64,000 nt of DNA from Accumulibacter sp. (GCA_024235695.1 JACKLX010000005.1:124001-188000), one strand, 5' to 3'. Positions 1-8,547 are shown, counted from the stretch's first letter. Notes: generated from the letters alone by a model not told the origin. Numbers and translations are program-made.

Positions 1-1
1 C

Positions 2-130
2 AACGCCCTGCTGACTGGCGACAAGGCACGCGCCAGGCATTTCTATCGTTGCGCGTGGCGACTGAGCGCTTTGCAGGCCCTGCGCTGGAGCTACCTGCGC
101 AAGGCCATTCGTCTGCTCGGCGGAGGCTGA
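2..130 (+). CDS. C-terminal end of an unidentified protein (truncated by window start)
   Basis: An open frame of 42 codons runs from the first bases to a TGA at 128-130. The end is rich in Arg, Leu and Trp with a basic, amphipathic tail (YLRKAIRLLGG). Such tails are common on membrane-associated glycosyltransferases, and the next gene is a polytopic membrane protein of the kind found beside them, but that is only a guess. The next gene starts 4 bases after the stop, so the two are probably co-transcribed. Confidence 0.55.
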   Translation, partial: NALLTGDKARARHFYRCAWRLSALQALRWSYLRKAIRLLGGG

Positions 131-134
131 GGCC

Positions 135-1616
135 GTGCCGCACCTGACTCCGCCGAGATCCTGGAAAGCCGATCCGTCGCGACTGCTGGCACGTCTGCCG
201 CCGGTGACGCTGGCGTTCGTCGCCAGCCTGCTGCTGTCGCTGGTCGCTGTTGGCGACGAGATCACGGTCGGCCGGGACGCGACGCTTTATCTGCACGCCG
301 CCCAGCAGGCGCTTGCGCTGGGACCCGGGGCGGCTTTCCAGGTCTACGCCTGGCCCTGGTTTTCGCTGTTGCTGGCCGCGACGCATTGGCTTCTTGGCCT
401 GCCGCTCGAAGTCGCGGCCTACCTGTGGTGCGCACTGTTCATGGCCGGCAGCTGTGCCCTGTTGGTCGCGCTGACACAGAGGGCACTTCCCGCGAGTGGC
501 TATTGGGCCTGCCTGGTGGTCCTGTCGGTGCCGGCCTTCAACCAGTTTCGTGACGACATCATCCGCGAGTTCGGCTTCTGGTTCTTCTCGATTCTCGCCT
601 TGTGGCTGGCGCTGCGCTGGCTGGAGCGTGGCGGCTGGCTGCGCGCCGGACTGCTGCAGCTGGCGATCGTCCTGGCGGCGCTCTTTCGCCTCGAAGCGGT
701 GATCGTGTTCGCGGCCGTCGGCCTGTGCCTGCTCGGCGAGCTGCGGACGCGCGACGGCTGGCTGCGGCTGCTGCAGATCAACGCCCTGCCGCTTGCCGCC
801 CTCGTCATGGCGGCGGCGGTTCTGCTTGCCGGCGACGGCTTGTCGCAACCGCGCGTCGCTTATACCCTGTCGCTGCTCGACCCGCATCGGCTGTGGGAGC
901 GTTTCGACCTGATGGCGACGCGATTCGCCGCAGCGGCGCTGGAGAAATACTCCTGGGACGACGCCCGACAGATCGTTTTCCTGGGGCTGTCGGGAACCGT
1001 TCTGCTCAAGTTCGTGACCCTCAGCGGGCCCTTTGCGCTGCCGCTGCTGTATCGCGGCAGTTGGCCTCTGCTTGCCGACTTCTGGCGCTGGCTGAAACCC
1101 CTTGCCTGCTGCTGGCTGCTCTATTTCTGCGTGCTGCTGGTGTTCTTCGTGCAGGAGCGCTTCGTCAATTCGCGCTATGTCAGCTTCCTGCACTGGCTGG
1201 CGGTGCCGCTGCTGACCATGGCGACGGTCCTCTTCGTGCAGCGCTTTCCGCGCTTCACGAAGCTGTTCGTGGTGCTGGTGATGGCCGTGATGGTGCACAA
1301 CGTGCTGCCGTCCGGCGCCAAGAAGACGCACTTTCGCGAAGCGAGCGCCTGGGTGGCGGAACACACGCAACCGTCTGACGCGATCTTCTATGACGATTCA
1401 CGGATCGCCTATTACGCCGGCAGAGGCTTTCCAATGACCGGCCTGACTCGCGAACAGGCGATGCTCCCGGAGCAGGCGCAGCGTTTCCGCTATTTCGTCA
1501 TGCAGGCGAAGCCAGACGATCCGGATGTGCAACGGTGGCTGAGCGAGCAACACAAGCGGGTGCTGCGCCAGTTCGCCAATCGCAAGGGCCAGACGGTGCT
1601 GATCATCGGCGATTGA
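135..1616 (+). CDS. Polytopic inner-membrane protein, possible GT39/ArnT-like glycosyltransferase
   Basis: A 493-residue protein with a short cytoplasmic N-terminus and about ten hydrophobic segments, followed by a soluble C-terminal part from about residue 395. An acidic pair (D41-E42) follows the first membrane segment, and a charged RDDIIRE motif sits at 139-145. This resembles GT-C fold enzymes of the ArnT/GT39 type, which use lipid-linked sugars and carry catalytic acids in the first periplasmic loop. The GTG start lies 4 bases after the preceding stop, which supports co-transcription. The glycosyltransferase assignment is inference from topology and the acidic loop; a plain conserved membrane protein is the alternative. 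Confidence 0.6.
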   Translation: MPHLTPPRSWKADPSRLLARLPPVTLAFVASLLLSLVAVGDEITVGRDATLYLHAAQQALALGPGAAFQVYAWPWFSLLLAATHWLLGLPLEVAAYLWCALFMAGSCALLVALTQRALPASGYWACLVVLSVPAFNQFRDDIIREFGFWFFSILALWLALRWLERGGWLRAGLLQLAIVLAALFRLEAVIVFAAVGLCLLGELRTRDGWLRLLQINALPLAALVMAAAVLLAGDGLSQPRVAYTLSLLDPHRLWERFDLMATRFAAAALEKYSWDDARQIVFLGLSGTVLLKFVTLSGPFALPLLYRGSWPLLADFWRWLKPLACCWLLYFCVLLVFFVQERFVNSRYVSFLHWLAVPLLTMATVLFVQRFPRFTKLFVVLVMAVMVHNVLPSGAKKTHFREASAWVAEHTQPSDAIFYDDSRIAYYAGRGFPMTGLTREQAMLPEQAQRFRYFVMQAKPDDPDVQRWLSEQHKRVLRQFANRKGQTVLIIGD

Positions 1617-1656
1617 GCCGACGCGCCGCCGGCGTCATCGGCCACGCTCGCCCTGT

Positions 1657-2106
1657 TCAGGGCGCTTTGATAAGCTGCCAGCGCTCGAGGCGCTGGCGCA
1701 TCCGTCGCACGTGCCCACCATGCCAATAGGTTTTCGAGCACCGTGGGCAGCGGCAGACGCGCCCGACATCGGGCGGCAGTTCCGGCGGCGGCGCGCTGTC
1801 GACCAGCCGCGTGTTGCACAACAGGCAGCGGCTGAAGGGCGCGTGCAGCCAATCGATGCCGAGCTTGCGATCGACTTCGCGGACACAGCCTTCGAGGTCA
1901 ACGCCGCTCAGCAGAACGACCACCGACGAAGCGCCGCGGATCGCCAGAAGCTGGCGGTCGCGCGTCAGCAACAGGCGACCGTCGCGCGCGGCGCAGTCGA
2001 TCAGCAGCCGGTCTGGGCTGCCGTCCGGCGCCATTTCGACATCGTGGCCGGCGGCACGCAGCCATCGCGCGAGACCCTTGAGCATTTCGTCGCAGAGCAG
2101 CTTCAT
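1657..2106 (-). CDS. Mut7-C RNase domain-like protein with zinc ribbon
   Basis: A 149-residue protein. The N-terminal half is PIN-like, with an acidic D6-E7 motif (LLCDEMLKGLARWLRAAGHD) and a TRDRQL stretch at 49-54 matching the Mut7-C family of predicted RNases. The C-terminal third carries C94-x2-C97 and C120-x2-C123, a likely zinc ribbon. Length and domain order match the usual stand-alone bacterial Mut7-C protein. No characterised bacterial substrate is known to me. It is convergent with the membrane protein upstream and stands alone. Confidence 0.72.
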   Translation of the reverse strand: MKLLCDEMLKGLARWLRAAGHDVEMAPDGSPDRLLIDCAARDGRLLLTRDRQLLAIRGASSVVVLLSGVDLEGCVREVDRKLGIDWLHAPFSRCLLCNTRLVDSAPPPELPPDVGRVCRCPRCSKTYWHGGHVRRMRQRLERWQLIKAP

Positions 2107-2194
2107 CCTTCGCCAGGCCGATTGCCATGCGCTTCAATTGACCGATGCGCGCCATCGCCAGCGGCCAGCGAACTTCGGCGGCAAAGCGGCGTAC

Positions 2195-3319
2195 TCAGGC
2201 GGCGGTGATCGCCGCGGCGTCGAGCGTCGGGTAGTCAATATAGCCCTTGGCGCCGCCCTTGTAGATCGTCGTCGAGTTCCAGGGCGCCAGCGGCGCGCCG
2301 ATGCGCAGCCGCTCGACGAGGTCGGGATTGGCGATGAAATGCTTGCCGAAGGCGATCAGGTCGCCGTAACCGGCGCGCAGCGCGGTTTCGGCGCGCTCGC
2401 GGTCGAAACCGCCGCAGAGGATGATGGTGCGGTCGAAGCACGCCCGCAGCTGCGGCAGCAGATCGCCCTGACGATCGTGGATCCAGGTCCCGTCCTGATC
2501 GTAGACGTGCAGATGACCGATTCCCAGCTGCTGCAGACGACCGGCGAGATAGCCGTAGGTGACCAGGGGATCGGGGTCCGGCAGCATCTCGTGCGCGCTA
2601 CCGAGCGGCGAGATGCGGACACCGACGCGTGCGCCGCCGACCGCTTCGGCGACGGCCTGCACCGTTTCCAGGAGGAAGCGCCAGCGCTTCGATGTCGTAC
2701 CGCCGTACTCGTCGCGGCGATCGTTGAGATAGGGGCAGCGGAACTGATCGAACAGATAGCCGTTGGCGGCATGGATTTCGACGCCGTCGAAACCCGCGGC
2801 GATGGCATTGCGCGCGGCGCGAACGAAATCGGCAACGATCAGCCGCACTTCGTCGGTGGCCAGCGCACGCGGCGGGTCGCAGCGGACCAACACCGGCTCG
2901 TTGCGGTCGTTGAGGATCGGCACCCGGTCGTGCAGCAAGCGGATGGCGCTCGGACCGACCGGCGGCGAACCGTCGGCGCGCAGGCTGCGGTGACCGACCC
3001 GCCCGACGTGCCAGAGCTGCAGATAGATGCGGCCACCGGCGTGATGCACCGCTTTGGTCACCCGCCGCCAGCCGGCGACCTGGGCGCCGCTGTAGATTCC
3101 CGGCGTCAGCGCGCAGCCGCGCGCCTGTGGCGACACCGGCGTACCCTCGGCGATGATCAGCCCGGCCGAAGCGCGCTGGGCATAGTACTTGGCGGTGATC
3201 GCGCGCGGCGCGAGCCGCCAGTCCGTGGCGCGATTGCGGTTCATCGGCGCCATGACGACGCGGTTCGGCAGCAGGCGGCCGCCGAGCGAGTGACGAGAAA
3301 ACAGTTTTCTGGATACCAT
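2195..3319 (-). CDS. Old yellow enzyme family alkene reductase (NADH:flavin oxidoreductase)
   Basis: A 374-residue FMN-dependent reductase of the OYE/NemA type, which uses NAD(P)H to reduce activated C=C bonds or nitro groups. Motifs: VVMAPMNR at 21-28 (FMN site), QLWHVGR at 101-107, the substrate-anion pair H183/N186 in HAANGY, NDRRDEYGG at 199-207, and a C-terminal GGAKGYIDYP typical of NemA. I chose the internal ATG at 3319 because a GGAGG lies 7-8 bases upstream of it; the frame is open further upstream but without a ribosome site. Physiological substrate unknown. Confidence 0.88.
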   Translation of the reverse strand: MVSRKLFSRHSLGGRLLPNRVVMAPMNRNRATDWRLAPRAITAKYYAQRASAGLIIAEGTPVSPQARGCALTPGIYSGAQVAGWRRVTKAVHHAGGRIYLQLWHVGRVGHRSLRADGSPPVGPSAIRLLHDRVPILNDRNEPVLVRCDPPRALATDEVRLIVADFVRAARNAIAAGFDGVEIHAANGYLFDQFRCPYLNDRRDEYGGTTSKRWRFLLETVQAVAEAVGGARVGVRISPLGSAHEMLPDPDPLVTYGYLAGRLQQLGIGHLHVYDQDGTWIHDRQGDLLPQLRACFDRTIILCGGFDRERAETALRAGYGDLIAFGKHFIANPDLVERLRIGAPLAPWNSTTIYKGGAKGYIDYPTLDAAAITAA

Positions 3320-3758
3320 TTGCTTACCTCCAATGATGGCTGGGGCATGTTGGCTACGAAGCAATTTTCGTGCCCGAACACCATCAATCAAATCAAGAAA
3401 TGACGGACGCTTCGCCGACGGCGTCGCGTGACCGGAGCAGCAAGCGCATGCGCTGCGGCCGCAAGATCAGCGAGTTGGGCAAGCGCCCGTGATCACCGCC
3501 GCGCTGGCTAGCGCGCGGCGGTGAAAACAAGGGGCCACGGATTTCGGCTTCGTGTCCGTGGCGAGGGTGAGGCCTGATCATTCGTGCGGATAACGCGCCC
3601 CGGCGCTTGCCTGGCGGCGAAAGCCTCGATCAGGCCCGGAAAGTGTCAGACGCCATCAGACGCTCAACGACGAAAAAAGTTGCATGCACAAAGTGAATGG
3701 CCCGCTGCGGCAAGCGCCGGCAGCCAAAGGCGGCAGCGCTCGCCGGGGTTCTGTGGGT
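3320..3758. other. Hairpin-rich intergenic region without a convincing gene
   Basis: About 440 bases between two minus-strand genes. I see no reading frame worth calling. The middle (3406-3637) holds several inverted repeats in a row, listed separately. It may hold the leader or promoter of the reductase gene on the minus strand and the 3' end of the gpsA operon. Confidence 0.6.
3406..3637. repeat. Series of inverted repeats (possible structured RNA or REP-like element)
   Basis: Consecutive inverted repeats: GACGC (3406-3410)/GCGTC (3421-3425); the perfect palindrome AGCGCATGCGCT (3443-3454), also framed by GCAGC/GCTGC; a perfect 12-bp stem TCACCGCCGCGC (3493-3504)/GCGCGGCGGTGA (3513-3524) with an 8-base loop; GCCACGGA/TCCGTGGC starting near 3535; and GGCCTGATC (3571-3579) with its complement GATCAGGCC near 3629. 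None is followed by a T-run on either strand, so simple intrinsic termination is unlikely. Function unknown. Confidence 0.5.
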
Positions 3759-4748
3759 TCAGCTCGCCTCGCTCCTGGGATCGCGGCGCAGCAGCTTGTC
3801 GACCGCCGACGCCACCGGTTCGTCGTGGTAGAGGATCGCCTCGACGGCCTCGGTGATCGGCATCTCGATCGCCAGCCGACGCGCCAGGCCGGCGACTTCG
3901 CGCGTCGTGCCGACTCCTTCGGCAACATGGCCCAGTTCGCGCAGGATCTGCGGCAGCGTCTTGCCGCTGGCCAGGCCAAGGCCGACGCGCCGATTGCGCG
4001 ACAGCTCGCCGGTACAGGTGAGGATCAGGTCGCCCATTCCCGCCAGGCCCATGAAGGTTTGCGGCTGGCCGCCAAGGGCCACGCCGAAGCGTGCGATCTC
4101 GGCAAGACCACGGGTGATCAGCGCGGCGCGCGCGTTGAGGCCAAGGCCAAGACCGTCGCAAACGCCGGTGGCAATGGCCATCACGTTCTTCACGGCGCCG
4201 CCGACCTCGACGCCCGGCAGGTCGTCGTTGGCATAGATGCGAAAGCGCGGACTGTGCAGCGCCAGCGCCGTCCGTTGCGCGAAAGTGGCGTCGTTGGCCG
4301 CCAGCGTGACTGCCGTCGGCAAACCGCGCGCCACTTCCTCGGCGAAGCTGGGGCCCGACAGCGCGCCGCAGGGAAGCTGTGCGCCAAGTTCTTCGGCGAC
4401 GATCTGGTGCGGCAGTCTGGCCGTTGCCGCCTCGAGACCCTTGCACGCCCAGATCAACGGACGCACCAGGCCAACGTCGCGCAGGCCGCAGACGGTCGGC
4501 CGCAAGCCGGCGAGCGGCGTGGCAATGAGCAGCAGATCGGCATCGGCTAGCGCGCTCGCGAAATCGTCAGCGATCAACAGCGCGTCGGGAAAGCGCTGGC
4601 CGGGGAGAAAGCGCGGGTTCTCGCGGTCGTCGCGCAAAGCGCGTCTGACCTCCGCCTGGCGCGCCCAGAGGGTGACCTGATGCCGGCCACTGAAGGCGAT
4701 CGCCAGCGCGCTACCCCAGGCGCCGGCGCCCAGTACGGTCAGTTTCAT
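3759..4748 (-). CDS. gpsA: NAD(P)-dependent glycerol-3-phosphate dehydrogenase
   Basis: A 329-residue cytosolic enzyme that reduces dihydroxyacetone phosphate to sn-glycerol 3-phosphate for phospholipid synthesis. GAGAWG at 7-12 is the dinucleotide-binding loop, SGPSFA is at 131-136, the catalytic lysine is K187 in [10 protein letters not shown], and GMGDL (237-241) with SRNR (250-253) forms the phosphate site. Length is normal for GpsA. It is the last gene of a minus-strand run; the SH3 gene ends only 6 bases upstream. The secB-gpsA neighbourhood is common in proteobacteria. Confidence 0.96.
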   Translation of the reverse strand: MKLTVLGAGAWGSALAIAFSGRHQVTLWARQAEVRRALRDDRENPRFLPGQRFPDALLIADDFASALADADLLLIATPLAGLRPTVCGLRDVGLVRPLIWACKGLEAATARLPHQIVAEELGAQLPCGALSGPSFAEEVARGLPTAVTLAANDATFAQRTALALHSPRFRIYANDDLPGVEVGGAVKNVMAIATGVCDGLGLGLNARAALITRGLAEIARFGVALGGQPQTFMGLAGMGDLILTCTGELSRNRRVGLGLASGKTLPQILRELGHVAEGVGTTREVAGLARRLAIEMPITEAVEAILYHDEPVASAVDKLLRRDPRSEAS

Positions 4749-4754
4749 GGCCGC

Positions 4755-5189
4755 TCAAAGCCCCCAGATCTGATCGGCGCGAACGAAACCCGTTTGCCCG
4801 TCTCGGTGGCGCACCTGCAGCCAGCCGCCCGGCACCGTTTCGAGATAGTCGAGGACGACATCCCTCTCGGCTTCGAAAACCACCGGCGCCGCCTCGTCGG
4901 CGCGCTCGCGAACCTGCGCGCGCGGCGCGGTGACGATCACCGAATGCCGCTTCGCGAGGTAGCGCGTCTCGAGCCAGGCCAGGCCCCCTTCCGAATCGCG
5001 AACCTTGGCCCAACCTTCGAGGTGGACGACCATTTCGACCGGCGTGCCGCGCTTGATGACGAACAGCTTGCGCCCGCGCTGCGAAGGCGCGTCGTAGAGG
5101 ATCGTCGCCACATCGACGGTGCGATACTCGATCGCCAGCACCGGCGTCGCCAATGCTGCGGCGAGCAGCAATCCGAGCAGTCGCTTCAT
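4755..5189 (-). CDS. Exported SH3-domain protein
   Basis: A 144-residue protein with a signal peptide (MKRLLGLLLAAALATPVLA) and two bacterial SH3-like repeats: one at about 25-80 (VATILYDAPS ... GWAKVRDSEG) and one at about 85-144 (AQVRERADEA ... GWLQVRHRDG ... GFVRADQIWGL). Bacterial SH3 domains commonly bind peptidoglycan or protein partners in the periplasm; the specific role here is unknown. It sits between secB and gpsA with gaps of 30 and 6 bases, so it is probably in the same transcript. Confidence 0.8.
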   Translation of the reverse strand: MKRLLGLLLAAALATPVLAIEYRTVDVATILYDAPSQRGRKLFVIKRGTPVEMVVHLEGWAKVRDSEGGLAWLETRYLAKRHSVIVTAPRAQVRERADEAAPVVFEAERDVVLDYLETVPGGWLQVRHRDGQTGFVRADQIWGL

Positions 5190-5219
5190 CGGCCGACGGG
5201 CTTGCCGGCCCGGCCCCGG

Positions 5220-5690
5220 CTACTGGACGGTTGGCTCGCCTGGCGCATCCTTTTCCGCCTCTTGCTGTTGTTGCAGGCGCGACATGTAGAGCGCCTCGAA
5301 ATTGACCGGCTGCAGCATCACCGGCGCAAAACCGGCACGCGTCACGGTGTCGGAAATGACTTCGCGTGCGTAGGGATAGAGAATGTTCGGACAGGCGATC
5401 GACAGCAGCGGATCCATGTTCTCGTCGGGAACGTTCTGGACGCGGAAAATTCCCGCCTGCCCGACTTCGACCAGAAAGACCGTCTTTTCTTCGATCTTCG
5501 ACGTCACCGTAGCGGTCAGGGTCACCTCGAAGATGCCGTCACCGATTCCCTGCGCTTTCGTCTGCAACTGGATGCCGACGTTCGGCGTGTCGCGGTCGAG
5601 AAAGATCTGCGGGGCGTTGGGCACTTCAACCGAAAGATCCTTGATGTAGATCTTCTCGATGGCAAATACGGGGTTTTCTTGTTCGCTCAT
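5220..5690 (-). CDS. secB: Protein-export chaperone SecB
   Basis: A 156-residue acidic protein with the SecB pattern: FAIEKIYIKDLSVEVPNAP near residues 9-27, the central beta-sheet (TATVTSKIEEKTVFLVEVGQ), and LLSIACPNILYPYAREVISD with GFAPVMLQPVNFEALY near the C-terminus. SecB forms a tetramer that holds preproteins unfolded and delivers them to SecA. Upstream lies grxC (55-base gap), downstream the SH3 protein. The rhodanese-grxC-secB order is typical of betaproteobacteria and gammaproteobacteria. Confidence 0.97.
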   Translation of the reverse strand: MSEQENPVFAIEKIYIKDLSVEVPNAPQIFLDRDTPNVGIQLQTKAQGIGDGIFEVTLTATVTSKIEEKTVFLVEVGQAGIFRVQNVPDENMDPLLSIACPNILYPYAREVISDTVTRAGFAPVMLQPVNFEALYMSRLQQQQEAEKDAPGEPTVQ

Positions 5691-5745
5691 ATCAATGTCT
5701 CGGCCAATGGAACGGGATTATCAACAGACACTCGGAGCGCAGCGA

Positions 5746-6030
5746 TCAGACGCTGTCGCCCGCGAGCAGGGGTAACAACTTGCCCGCACGATCGCAAGCG
5801 AGCAGATCGTCGAAACCGCCGACGTGCGTCTCGCCGATGTAGATCTGCGGAACAGTGCGCCGGGTGGTCCTGGCAAGCATCTCGCTACGACGCTGCGGAT
5901 CGAGATCGATGCGCACCTTCTCGATGTCGACGACCCCGCGCGCGTGCAGCAACTGCTCGGCGCGAACGCAGTAGGGGCAGACGGCGGTCGCGTACATCAC
6001 CACCCGCGGCACGCCGTTTCCGCTACTCAT
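5746..6030 (-). CDS. grxC: Glutaredoxin 3
   Basis: A 94-residue class I glutaredoxin with the CPYC dithiol active site at residues 18-21 (AVCPYCVRAEQLL), the cis-proline segment TVPQIYIG and the GGFDDL glutathione-binding loop. The ATG at 6030 overlaps the stop of the upstream rhodanese gene by 4 bases (ATGA), indicating translational coupling. The frame is open further upstream, but that stretch is a shadow of the rhodanese gene. Cytosolic thiol reductant for ribonucleotide reductase and mixed disulfides. Confidence 0.95.
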   Translation of the reverse strand: MSSGNGVPRVVMYATAVCPYCVRAEQLLHARGVVDIEKVRIDLDPQRRSEMLARTTRRTVPQIYIGETHVGGFDDLLACDRAGKLLPLLAGDSV

Positions 6031-6446
6031 TTGCGCGCGCCCTTCTTCAGCGGCAGGCCAGCCTCGACCCACGCCGCAATACCGCCATCGAGCGTATGCA
6101 GTTTGGCGAAGCCCAGCTTGGCCAGTTTGGCACAGGCGGCGGACGAGCGCGCGCCCGACTGGCAGATGAGAATCAGTGGCGTGTCCTTGAATTGCCCCAG
6201 TTCGCCGGCGCGCTCCTCGAGCGATCCCGAGGGAATGTTGCGGCAATCGGCAGGGTGCCCGGCAAGGTACTCGTTGGGCTCACGAATGTCGAGCAGTTGC
6301 GCGTTCTCGCGGTTGATCAGCATCGTTGCCTGGGCGGCCGTGACCGAACGTGCACCGCCGGGGCGGCGCAGCGAAAGCCCCAGCAGCAGCGTGCCGCTGA
6401 CCACGGCAACGGCCACCAGAAGAAGATTCTGCTGTATGAATTCCAA
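6027..6446 (-). CDS. Membrane-anchored rhodanese-like protein
   Basis: With a TTG start at 6446 the protein has 139 residues: an N-terminal membrane helix (IQQNLLLVAVAVVSG) and one rhodanese domain with the active-site loop CQSGARS (Cys95), DIREPNEY at 53-60 and HTLDGGIAAW at 117-126. I chose TTG because a GGAG lies 6 bases upstream and the resulting start EFIQQN fits this YibN-like family; a longer upstream start would add a non-hydrophobic tail. It is probably a sulfurtransferase or persulfide carrier. It overlaps grxC by 4 bases. Confidence 0.85.
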   Translation of the reverse strand: MEFIQQNLLLVAVAVVSGTLLLGLSLRRPGGARSVTAAQATMLINRENAQLLDIREPNEYLAGHPADCRNIPSGSLEERAGELGQFKDTPLILICQSGARSSAACAKLAKLGFAKLHTLDGGIAAWVEAGLPLKKGARK

Positions 6447-6539
6447 TCGAAGCTCCAGAAATTGAGGCGGCAGGAGGGACCAGACCCGGCCGCCCCCCGC
6501 CAACGCAGGGGCAGGCGGGATGACGACTGCGCCGCGCCG

Positions 6540-6848
6540 CTAGTCGCCGCAGAACACCTCGCGCATCATGCCGATCAGCTGCAAGGTTCGAGCGTCGCCA
6601 ACGCGATAGTAGACCCGGTTGGCGTCCTTGCGTGCGAGCAGCACGCCCTTCTCGCGAAGGATGGCAAGATGCTGGGAGATATTGCTTTGCGAAGTCCCCA
6701 CCGCGTCGACGATCTCTTGCACACAGGCATCCTGATCACCGATCACGCAGAGGATCTTGAGACGCAAGGGATGCGAAATCGACTTCAGCGCCCGTGCCGC
6801 CTGTTCGATGTGTTCCTGCTTGTCGATGATGCTGGTCCGGATGGGCAC
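6540..6848 (-). CDS. ArsR-family regulator, BigR/SqrR/YgaV-like (candidate persulfide sensor)
   Basis: A winged-helix repressor of the ArsR family: SHPLRLKIL (25-33), helix-turn-helix TSQSNISQHLAILREKG (52-68), wing DANRVYY (75-81). Taking the GTG at 6848 gives 102 residues. Two cysteines lie at C34 (KILC) and C100 (REVFC), the same places as the Cys pair of the persulfide-sensing BigR/SqrR/YgaV group; a third, C42, is extra. The frame extends to a TTG at 6896, but a TATAAT on this strand lies downstream of that codon, so the GTG is preferred. It precedes rhodanese-grxC, which fits sulfur or thiol control. Confidence 0.82.
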   Translation of the reverse strand: MPIRTSIIDKQEHIEQAARALKSISHPLRLKILCVIGDQDACVQEIVDAVGTSQSNISQHLAILREKGVLLARKDANRVYYRVGDARTLQLIGMMREVFCGD

Positions 6849-6873
6849 GATACGCCAGAGTCGCCGTTTATCA

Positions 6874-6890
6874 TATAATCGGCCATTATA
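6874..6890. promoter_or_regulatory. 17-bp palindrome overlapping the arsR promoter (candidate operator and -10 boxes)
   Basis: TATAAT (6874-6879), a 5-base spacer CGGCC, and ATTATA (6885-6890) form a perfect inverted repeat, AT-rich in a GC-rich setting. Each arm is a consensus -10 box, one for each strand, so it may serve as a divergent promoter (arsR left, envC right) and as the operator of the ArsR-type protein. I see no good -35 box on either side. Confidence 0.6.
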
Positions 6891-7051
6891 AGACAAAACC
6901 CCGAGTGACGGTGGTGCTGCACACGCCTGTGAGCTGGCCGCAACCGCACCGGCCTGCCCGTCCGGCCAGCAAACTCACGTTTCTGCAAGGTGGTTGCCGC
7001 TCGTTGACCAAGAACACCGCAATCTCCTGCCGCGACGCCACACCGAAAGCC

Positions 7052-8533
7052 GTGCGAACTTACCCCAGCCCTGCCCCGCGGCCGCCGTCAGATGCCGCGC
7101 CGCGCCCGGTTGCGGCGTTCGACCGGGGATCTGGTCGACGGCTCCGGCGTACCCTGTCGATGGCGCTGCTCGCCGCGGCGCTGACCGCGCCGGCACTTGC
7201 CGCCAACGACCGGCAGCGTGGCGATGACAGCGAATCGACGTCGTCGGGCGAGGTCGCCGCAAAGCAGAGCGACCTGAAGTCGCTGCGCGCTCAGATCGAG
7301 GCGATGCGCCGGGAAATGGCCGCCGCGGAAGGCTCACGCAAGGATTCGCTGGACCAGTTGAAGGACGCCGACCGGGCGATCTCGTCGACGCAGCGCGAAC
7401 TGCACGAATTGTCGGCGCAGATCGCCGCGCTGCAGGCAACGATCAAGGAACTCGAACGGCAGTCGCGCGCCCTCGAGGAGGAACTGGGCGCGCAGCAGGA
7501 GCAACTGGCGAAGCTCCTCTATCGACAATACCTGCGCGGCAAGCCCGACCCCCTGCGCTTGTTCCTCAATGGCGACGACGCGCACCAGTTGGCACGCGAT
7601 CTGTACTACCTGGAGGCGATCGGTCGGGCACGCAGCGCGCTGCTGGCCAGTATCGAATCAAGCCTGCGGCGTCAGCAGGCGCTGGCCGCCGACAGCCGGC
7701 AACAGGCAGCGCTGCTCGCCGCTGCCGAAAGCCGGCAGGCGGATGAGCACGCCAAGCTGCTGGTCCAGCGCGAGCAGCGGCAAGCGACACTCGACAGGCT
7801 GTCGAAACAGATCACCGCGCAGCGGCGCGAAATAGGCAACCTCGAACGCGACGAGAAGCGTTTGACGGAGCTTGTCGACCGCCTGGCGAAAATCATCGCC
7901 GCCAAGGCCGCCGAGGCACGCCGGGAAGCGCAACGACAGGAACTGGCGCGGCAGGAACGAGCGCGGCGACTGGAGCGCGCACGGCAGGAGCACGAGCGAC
8001 ACGAACGTGAGCGACAGGAGGCCAGCCAGGAGAAACCGGCACGGGCGACAGCGCCACCGGCCACGGAGGAGGCCGCGAGCAAACGCCAGGCTAGTGAAAC
8101 GCGCCGCGACATGCCGCCGGAAGCGCCGGTCGCCGGCAATCTGGCGAAGATGAAGGGCGCCCTGCGCCTGCCGACCAACGGCTCGATAAGCAATCGCTTC
8201 GGCGCCGCGCGACAGGAGGGCAGCACCTGGAAAGGCTTGTTCATCCGGGCCAGCGCCGGCAGCGCCGTGCACAGCGTCGCCGGCGGCCGCGTGGTGTTCG
8301 CCGAATGGATGCGCGGCTTCGGCAACCTGCTGATCGTCGATCATGGCAGCGACTACCTGTCGATCTACGCCAACAACGATTCGCTGCTCAAAGAGGTGGG
8401 TGACGACGTGCGCGCGGGTGAAAGCGTTGCCACGGTTGGCAACACCGGTAGCAATCCGGAATCCGGTTTATACTTTGAGATTCGTTATCAAGGGAAACCG
8501 CTTGACCCACTCGCCTGGATCAACGGCAAATAA
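7052..8533 (+). CDS. envC: Murein hydrolase activator EnvC
   Basis: An exported protein with a signal segment around 7130-7205 (RRTLSMALLAAALTAPALA), a long coiled coil rich in Gln, Arg and Glu, and a C-terminal degenerate LytM/M23 domain (about the last 125 residues). The usual zinc ligands of M23 peptidases are gone: KGLFIR where H-x-G-x-D is expected, YANN instead of HxH, LYFEIR instead of LHFEIR. This matches EnvC, which activates amidases at the septum rather than cutting. The start is uncertain: GTG 7052 is used here, but the frame opens at GTG 6905 and an ATG lies at 7160. The ctpA gene follows closely. Confidence 0.87.
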   Translation: MRTYPSPAPRPPSDAAPRPVAAFDRGSGRRLRRTLSMALLAAALTAPALAANDRQRGDDSESTSSGEVAAKQSDLKSLRAQIEAMRREMAAAEGSRKDSLDQLKDADRAISSTQRELHELSAQIAALQATIKELERQSRALEEELGAQQEQLAKLLYRQYLRGKPDPLRLFLNGDDAHQLARDLYYLEAIGRARSALLASIESSLRRQQALAADSRQQAALLAAAESRQADEHAKLLVQREQRQATLDRLSKQITAQRREIGNLERDEKRLTELVDRLAKIIAAKAAEARREAQRQELARQERARRLERARQEHERHERERQEASQEKPARATAPPATEEAASKRQASETRRDMPPEAPVAGNLAKMKGALRLPTNGSISNRFGAARQEGSTWKGLFIRASAGSAVHSVAGGRVVFAEWMRGFGNLLIVDHGSDYLSIYANNDSLLKEVGDDVRAGESVATVGNTGSNPESGLYFEIRYQGKPLDPLAWINGK

Positions 8534-8547
8534 GAGGTGCGCAAAGA

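Noticed and set aside
1811-3403. A 530-codon plus-strand frame across the Mut7-C and reductase genes
   Set aside because: Both minus-strand genes have clear motifs and the reductase has a good ribosome site; this frame has neither.
3493-3524. The 12-bp hairpin as a transcription terminator
   Set aside because: No T-run follows on either strand; kept only as an inverted repeat.
4680-6878. A 732-codon open frame on the plus strand
   Set aside because: Antisense to the SH3, secB, grxC and rhodanese genes; no recognisable domain.
6849-6896. N-terminal extension of the ArsR-type regulator to the TTG at 6896
   Set aside because: A TATAAT on the same strand lies downstream of that codon, and the extension does not look like the family.
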